A stretch of 64,000 bases of DNA from the NCBI GenBank assembly GCA_963682175.1, contig OY821774.1, forward strand, positions 47,444,201 to 47,508,200, in the 5' to 3' direction. This DNA comes from Triglochin maritima (lineage: Eukaryota; Streptophyta; Magnoliopsida; Alismatales; Juncaginaceae). A program made the translations under genes and the position numbers. Positions within the stretch are counted from its first letter, which is position 1; every line of letters begins with the position of its first letter. This document shows positions 58,498 to 64,000 of this stretch, in pieces. The notes beneath the pieces are model-generated. The model was not told the DNA's origin, searched no databases, and saw nothing but the letters and a program-made list of their open reading frames with translations.

Positions 58498-58716
58498 GGC
58501 GTCTGGCTAAGACACTTGTACAATCGTGGAGGCGTCTGGCTAAGACGCCTCCCCCATGGTTGAGGCGTCTTAGCCAGACGCCTCCACGATGGTATCAGCG
58601 TCTTAGCCAGACGCCTATACCATTGTCTAGGCGTCTGGTTAAGACGCCTCAACCATGGTGGAGGCGTCTTAGCCAGACGTCTCCACGATGGTACAAGCGT
58701 CTTAGCCAGACGTCCC
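58498..58716. repeat. Seven near-palindromes at exact 33-bp spacing
   Basis: The core gcgtct starts at 58499, 58532, 58565, 58598, 58631, 58664 and 58697. Each unit is a near-palindrome, ggcgtctggctaagacgcc or its reverse form ggcgtcttagccagacgcc, joined by 14-bp spacers such as tccacgatggtatca or tcccccatggttga, themselves partly self-complementary (ccatgg). Because 33 is a multiple of three, both strands stay open through most of the array and read as repeated R-L-(S/A)-(Q/K)-T-P-x-x-W peptides. I take this as a by-product, not a gene. Confidence 0.9.
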
Positions 58717-59157
58717 GTTTTTTTTTTTGTCAAATTAAAATTATACGGTGTGTCATCTCAAATTATTTGACATTTCTTTGCAAGTTTTCGGTGGTAATCG
58801 GTCGGATTACAACGTGTTTTTTGCAAGTGATGAAGATTCAAAAAAAATCCAGATCCAACATTTTTTAAGATCCAAAATCCCCTGACGGTAAAACATCGTG
58901 ATTTACAAATACCACATCGACAGGTCGTTCGGGGGTCTCGCTCACCGGTGAGGTGGCGGGGGTGGCAAGGGGGCAGCGCCCCCTGGAATTTTTTTGGATT
59001 TTGAAATTGTTGGATCTGGAAATTTTTGAATTTTCGGTGTACCGAATGTGTATTGATCATCCGAATATAGTAATTATTAACTTATCAATTAATTAATTTA
59101 ACAATTATCTAAATTTATAATCAATTATCTTTTTAAAAAAATAAAAAAAAATTACGG

Positions 59158-59340
59158 GCGTCCGAATGAGCTGCCTCCACGTAGGAGGGGGCGTCTCGGT
59201 AAGACGTTTATCCCATGGGCGGGGCGTCTGGGTAAAACGTCTCCCCAATGGGCGGGGCGTCTGGGTAAGACGCCTCCCCCATAGGGGAGGCGTCTTACCC
59301 AGACGCCCCCTCCTACGTGGGGGCGGCTCATTCGGACGTC
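59158..59340. repeat. Second 33-bp-period array forming a long hairpin
   Basis: gcgtct-type cores start at 59158 (gcgtcc), 59191, 59224, 59257 and 59290, with gcggct at 59323. The outer arms 59158-59196 and 59301-59339 are reverse complements over 39 bp with about four mismatches, and the sequence between is built of the same self-complementary unit. The sequence is GC-rich in an AT-rich setting. Confidence 0.85.
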
Positions 59341-59593
59341 CGTAATTTATTATTATTTTTTTATTAAAAAGATGTTAGATATTTTACCAGATTCGAGTAC
59401 ACTGGGGCGTCCGTTGGCTCATTACTGACCTCCAAAACATTATTTTTTATGATTATAAGAGAAATATGAAGAGAGATGTGTGATAGGATGGTAAAATGTC
59501 ACGTTATAGCGGTAGAAATGAGAGAATGACAAAATGGTAATTTCAAGTGGCGATTTAAGTAATTTTAGGACAATTCAGTATTTTTTTATCATA

Positions 59594-60642
59594 ACTTATT
59601 ATAACTCACAAATTTTATTAAATATTAAACGTGTTCCCGCCAATTTTAAAATCATTTTCAATCATTTTTTTAAATCTTTTTTAAATATGTTTTTTATTTT
59701 ATCCCAGATCGATCTCCAAATGACATGGACGAGAAAAAGTGTCGAAAAATTGAATTGTTTATCTAATAAAAAACAATATAAAACTAAAACAAAATAATAA
59801 AATGAAATTAAAAAACTAACCAATGGATGCCACCTGACCTCCACCCATCCACCGCCAGGCCGGGTCTCACGACATGGCAATCTCCCACCATTTTGCACCC
59901 CATTGACGGGTTGCAACAGAATGTCGTCCTAAGGTCGGCATAACGGGTACCCCCGTGAGACCATTTTTGAGCTCGGAAAAAAGTCTGGCTCGAATTTTCC
60001 TTTAATTTTCTCTCAATTAATCCACGTTATTATTCATCAGTTGCTATCTTGCTTTAATGAAGTTCACTTTTTCTATTCATTTTCCGTTGAAATTCTTCCT
60101 TGGGTCTGACCTACTGTTGACATCTTCATGAATTAGGCTAAGTTTTTAAATAACAAAAAAGCAATTCAGTTAGAATCCAAAGTTGGTGAGGCCTGATGTC
60201 CTGATTTAATAACACGGCAAATTGGTTGGTTATATTCAATAGAAGAAAAGTGTGGGACATTTGTTTTCATCAACTTCAATTATTGGTCATCCTCTGATAG
60301 TCTTGATATCTTATTGTTCGGCAGCCCAGTCATTAGTGAGCATCTTGTTTCTATTTTGAAGATAGATAATAAGATAAGTGATGCTGTGGATGTTTTCTTT
60401 CGTAAGCATCACCACAAAAATATCATATATTACAGTTCCGGTAATAAAAAAATAATAATTTCAAGCTACATTTGGGATTTTTAATTAATTTCCAAATTAA
60501 AAGTTTAATTGTTTACTCTCCTTTCTAGGAGTTTTATTTAAGCTTCATTTTTTTCTTTGTTGACATGAAGAAAATTGTTCGCATGTTGTCGTTATTTTGA
60601 AATTCTTCCTCCAAGAACAAATAAATTGATATATATATATAT
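59594..60642. other. Intergenic region between two TIR elements
   Basis: No gene recognised. A GC-richer patch at 59816-59960 (ccacctgacctccacccatc and following) is of unknown origin. The rest is AT-rich without visible repeats. It ends in a (TA)n run at about 60628-60642. Confidence 0.5.
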
Positions 60643-60949
60643 ACAGAAATTATAGAATGAGCCCGGGACTCAATTAGGCTTAAGTGAGCCCCTTAATCAT
60701 CTACCATCCAAATTAAATCTAATGGTGGTTATAAGATCTTCTCACAATTACTCACAGAAGGGTAAACTTGGTATTAAAGAAAAATCAAAACCCTCTCACC
60801 CTCACCCAACACAAAACTCACGCACCTCAAATCTCTCTCTCCCAAAACGTGGTCCCTCAAACCCCTAACCCTCTCCTTCCTCCCCACCTCCCCATCGTGA
60901 AACACCTAACCCTAGTGGCCTGGGGCTCTGCAAGAGGTCGACGAGGTGG

Positions 60950-61183
60950 GCGCTGACGAGGTGAACGACGCAGGCGACCTTGGTGAGGAAGAAGCAGGCG
61001 GAGGTGGCTTTCGTGGATGTTGTCGACCACGGGATCGACCGGAGCCTGCGCGAGATATCCGAAGTCCCGACTCGAAAGGCTGACACCATTACTGGGATGG
61101 AAAGGGAGGGCAGTCCATCAGATTCTTCGGGCGAGGAAAATAGCCACGACTCGCATTCCTCTGCTGATTCTGTAGATTCATGA
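60950..61183 (+). other. Exon-like open stretch inside the TIR element
   Basis: The plus-strand frame 60980-61183 reads VRKKQAEVAFVDVVDHGID and ends in an acidic, Ser-rich tail (SPSDSSGEENSHDSHSSAD) before a stop. Base composition is more GC-rich than its surroundings, as for a captured exon. I do not recognise the protein. There is no convincing start or splice partner. Confidence 0.3.
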
Positions 61184-61829
61184 GTGACAAAGCCAGCCAT
61201 CCAGGCACTAACTTCGCCAAAGCTCTGATTTTTTTTCATCTTGTTCTTTAACTAGTATAGCAACATTGTGGATTCTCTGGTTGCTGTATCTATTTCAGAG
61301 ATAGAAAGATCTATTCTCTCAGTTTTGCTCGGATTTAAGCTTTAAATGGGGCTGACAAGGTGTTGAAAAGTGCGGGTGCAAGAGAATCATGGCAAAATTG
61401 GATGGCTTACAAAGTATAACAGTACAGGAGCTTCTTAAAGTAAGATGGATGAGTTTCTTTTCCTTTTACGTGCAAGGGGAACCTTCTCTTCAGTTGTTCT
61501 CTTCTTTTTCTTTCTCTTTGTTTCTTTCAGCTTAGCTTCCTTGTCTACAGTGTCATAACCCAATGATGTGCACTTGGGTTTTTTTTGTGTGTAAGCTGGA
61601 CAATGTGAACTTTGTTGAGAGAACATGTCCCTGTAACAATGATGGTGTCTTCCATAATGTGAATTTTGATCTAATTTTTCTTATTCTATAGGCCTTATCT
61701 TGTTCTTTTGTGGGCTTTGTGATAGATGTGGATAACATTGGCAGGGAAGTGTTTATCTAAATTATCATTCTGTTGAATGTTGATGTATATCATATCCTGA
61801 TATTACTTATGCTTAGTGTTATGCCCTTC

Positions 61830-63000
61830 TAATATTACGTTTTGACTAATAATATTACAGCAGCTTGTCAATATTACAGTTCTTACCATAATATTACAGT
61901 TAATAGTTTCAGTCAAACAAGGTACATAACTTGTTCTCATTCACTATTGCGTTGAACAAAAGTTAACATATTCAACAAAGTAAGAGTATATAGAATTTTC
62001 CGTAATATTAAAACTAATAGATATACTCTATCCATACAAGTTACATAACACATGTTGTACTTCTCCATTACTTCTTTTTAAAACGTTTGCAAACCTCAAA
62101 TTATCTTAAGATCCACGTTACATTTTACACATTATTAGGCATCCATTTTTTAAATTGGGTAGAACTATTGTATCTTACATCTCGCAAATTAATATTACAT
62201 CTTCATATTAAGTATGGTTAAGGTAATACTATTTTAATATTACGATTTGTAAAGTTATATTACAACAGCATCCTGATATTACAGTTGTTACCATCAAATT
62301 ACGGCTACAATATACAGACAGACAAGGTACATAGTCGGTACTCATTAACCATTGCGTTGAACAAAACCTAACATATTAATAAAAAAATAAGAGAATATAG
62401 AATGTTCTGTAATATTACAGCTAATACATATATTGTACAAGTTACATTACACGTTGTAATTCTAGATCATTTTTTGAAACGTTTCTAAACCTAAAATTAT
62501 ATGAAGAACCACATTACAATATACACATTATTAGGCATCCATTTTCTTAATTGGGAAGGACTAAAATTAATTGTATCACACGTCTAGCAAATTATTATTA
62601 CATCTTGATACTCCATATGGTTAATGTAATACTATTATAATTTTACGTTTTGAAAAATAATATTACTAGCAGCCCCTTGATATTACAGTTAGCACCGTAC
62701 TATTACAGTTATTAGATATAGTAAAAAACGTTACATAACTTGTACTCATTCACCATTGTTTGGTACAAAACCAAAAATATTCAACAAAAAAAGATTATAT
62801 ATAATGTTTCAAAAAAACATATTATTTTTACTAGAGTATGTATATCAAAACTTAAAAAAATGATGTATATTCTTGTAGGAGATTATTTGCATGTATATCT
62901 TGTCCACGAATATTAATCTTCCTTGCAAGTCATTCCTGCCATTTATTTGTATCTTCAGTTGTAACTCTGCAAGATCTCAAATGGTGCACCATTAGGTGTA
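61830..63000. repeat. Three tandem units of about 405 bp
   Basis: Units start with taat(a/t)ttacg at 61830, 62235 and 62638. Each then carries '(t)gatattacagtt..accat', 'acataac..gtactcattcaccattg..gaacaaaa' and 'acacattattaggcatccatttt' in order. The word aatattacag is scattered through all units. Identity between units is moderate, so the duplication is not recent. Confidence 0.82.
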
Positions 63001-63289
63001 CAATATTATTGTTTTGGAAACGATATAACAATATTACATTACTTCACTATATTACGACTACAAAAGAGATATTCTAATTACAACTAAAATTACAGTTTTC
63101 AATATTATATTACAGTACTCAATTTTCACCACTACAATATAATATTACAACTAAAATTTTCACCACTACAAATAAAAGGAAACTAAGAAAAAAAAGAGCA
63201 CATCCAATACCCAATTAATCGATTTTCATTAAACAAATACAATCGAAATGAATTCCAAACCCACAAGTCGTAATATAAACCCAATGTTC

Positions 63290-63670
63290 TACCAAAAATT
63301 ATATAGATCCCAAATAAACCGCAAGATCAAAGATCCACAAAATAAAAACGAAAATCAGCAGCCAAAAACCAAGTAAAAATCGAATCAGCAGCAAAAAACT
63401 ACAAAAAACAAAACAGAAATCAGGAGCAAAAAATGGAACAAAAACGAAATAAACAAGAAAAAACAAAGCAAAATTGAAATCTACAGAAAAATCTAAAACC
63501 AAACAAAACCGAGATTAGGAGCAAACAACAAAACAAAAACGATATCCGCATCTTAAAACCAAGCAAAAACGAAATTTGCTGCAAAAAAATAAAACCAATC
63601 AGAATTGAAATCAGGATCAAAAAACAAAACAAAAACGAAATCAGTTGCAAAAACTAACCAAACAAAAGCA
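63290..63670. repeat. A-rich subterminal repeat zone
   Basis: Many short degenerate units of the form gaaatcag(g/c)agcaaaaaa..aacaaaaacgaaat. Antisense open frames over this zone are low-complexity Phe/Leu strings, not genes. The same zone is present in the copy at about 240-520. Confidence 0.7.
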
Positions 63671-63952
63671 AGTTGTATCGAAGAATCCGTGGTAGTGATT
63701 GACAATAACGGTTTGGAGGGTGAGGAGAAGGGGGTGACGAAAATAGAAGGAGAAAATTGGGTTTCTTTTTGGTAACGTTGGAGGGTGAGGAGAAAGGGAT
63801 GACGAAGGAAGAAATTGGGTTTGGGAAGACCATCGCATTTACTTTAATACCCTTACTTAAAGTAAAACACGCACAACCATTTAGATTAAGATGAATGGTT
63901 AGATCTTGAGGAGCTCATTTAAACAAAATGAGCCCAGTGCTCATTCTAACCT

Positions 63953-63954
<2 letters not shown>

Positions 63955-63991
<37 letters not shown>
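63955..63991. repeat. (TA)n microsatellite at the right edge
   Basis: A pure TA run of about 36 bp directly next to the right end of the TIR element. Confidence 0.95.
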
Positions 63992-63992
<1 letters not shown>

Positions 63993-64000
63993 TTTTGCTT

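Larger units (their letters stand above)
58277..59584. mobile_element. Non-autonomous TIR element with 9-bp duplication and palindromic arrays
   Basis: Flanked by tttatcata at 58268-58276 and 59585-59593. Subterminal inverted repeats are clear: ccttaaatcgccccttgaaattacca (58311-58336; cited in part) faces tggtaatttcaagtggcgatttaag (59535-59559). The outer ends (ttgggaactactaaacg and, from the right, aaaatactgaattg) match weakly. The duplication size suggests a Mutator-like element. There is no transposase; the interior holds two arrays with a 33-bp period (separate entries). Confidence 0.72.
60643..63955. mobile_element. TIR element of about 3.3 kb, complete relative of the copy at 1-850
   Basis: The left end (agaatgagcccgggactcaa, then ttaagtgagccccttaatc) and the right end (read inward: agaatgagcactgggctcat, then ttaaatgagctcctcaagat) are inverted repeats over about 80 bp at roughly 75% identity. 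Both ends are bordered by (TA)n runs, so any target duplication is hidden. The interior holds a CT-rich zone with a short open frame, three tandem units of about 405 bp, and an A-rich zone of short repeats. No transposase seen; class inferred as Mutator-like or another long-TIR DNA element. Confidence 0.62.

Noticed and set aside
58498..58716. CRISPR-like repeat-spacer look of the 33-bp array
   Set aside because: This is plant nuclear DNA, units are palindromic and alternate in orientation, the spacers are similar to each other, and there are no cas genes.
58392..58868. Open frames on both strands across the palindromic array
   Set aside because: They arise because the unit is 33 bp long and lacks stops; the repeated R-L-S-Q-T-P peptide has no family and no conserved start.
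63299..63650. Hydrophobic minus-strand frames resembling membrane proteins
   Set aside because: They are translations of A-rich short repeats and carry only Phe, Leu, Ile and Val strings.

Overview
The window is plant nuclear DNA, most likely from a core eudicot; the species cannot be fixed from this sequence. The protein-coding genes have many GT-AG introns and match plant families. The spaces between them are AT-rich and full of plant transposons (Ty1/Copia, solo LTRs, hAT MITEs, Mutator-like elements). Five spliced genes could be rebuilt exon by exon, with reading phase agreeing at every junction. They are a plastid DEAD-box RNA helicase like RH58 (1700-8230, +), a TT8-like bHLH flavonoid regulator (12208-26034, +), an ALMT-family anion channel (29551-26994, -), an AMI1-like indole-3-acetamide amidohydrolase (50908-44809, -) and a small C3HC4 RING-finger protein (56279-52012, -). 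All five look intact. They do not form a cluster with one function; this is an ordinary gene-and-transposon landscape.

Layout. 1-850 is the right end of a TIR element whose complete relative closes the window (about 60643-63955). 975-1510 is a tandem duplication upstream of the helicase. The helicase carries a hAT MITE with an exact 8-bp target duplication in intron 4 and an older relic in intron 1. The TT8-like gene has nine exons, one of only 15 bp. Its 7.5-kb intron 7 holds an antisense Copia element (18062-25029, duplication ctact), which is itself broken by a 2.1-kb solo LTR (19421-21545, duplication acgaa/ttcgt). The ALMT gene lies tail-to-tail with it.

32139-35790 is a Mutator-like element with TIRs of about 320 bp. 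It has captured a GT29 (GALT29A/sialyltransferase-like) gene fragment and was later split by a second copy of the same solo LTR (32636-34665, duplication gaaac). A second, defective Copia element follows (35986-40908, duplication taatt). After about 4 kb without a recognised gene come the amidase gene, with two hAT elements and a tRNA-like SINE in intron 6, and the RING gene. 58277-59584 is a short TIR element with a 9-bp duplication. It contains two arrays of near-palindromes spaced at exactly 33 bp, the most unusual sequence structure in the window.

No clear new multi-gene system was found. The observations most worth a check are the 33-bp palindromic arrays, the captured GT29 fragment, the palindrome array upstream of the TATA box in the solo LTR family, and the nested insertion that separates the two halves of the bHLH-coding sequence.
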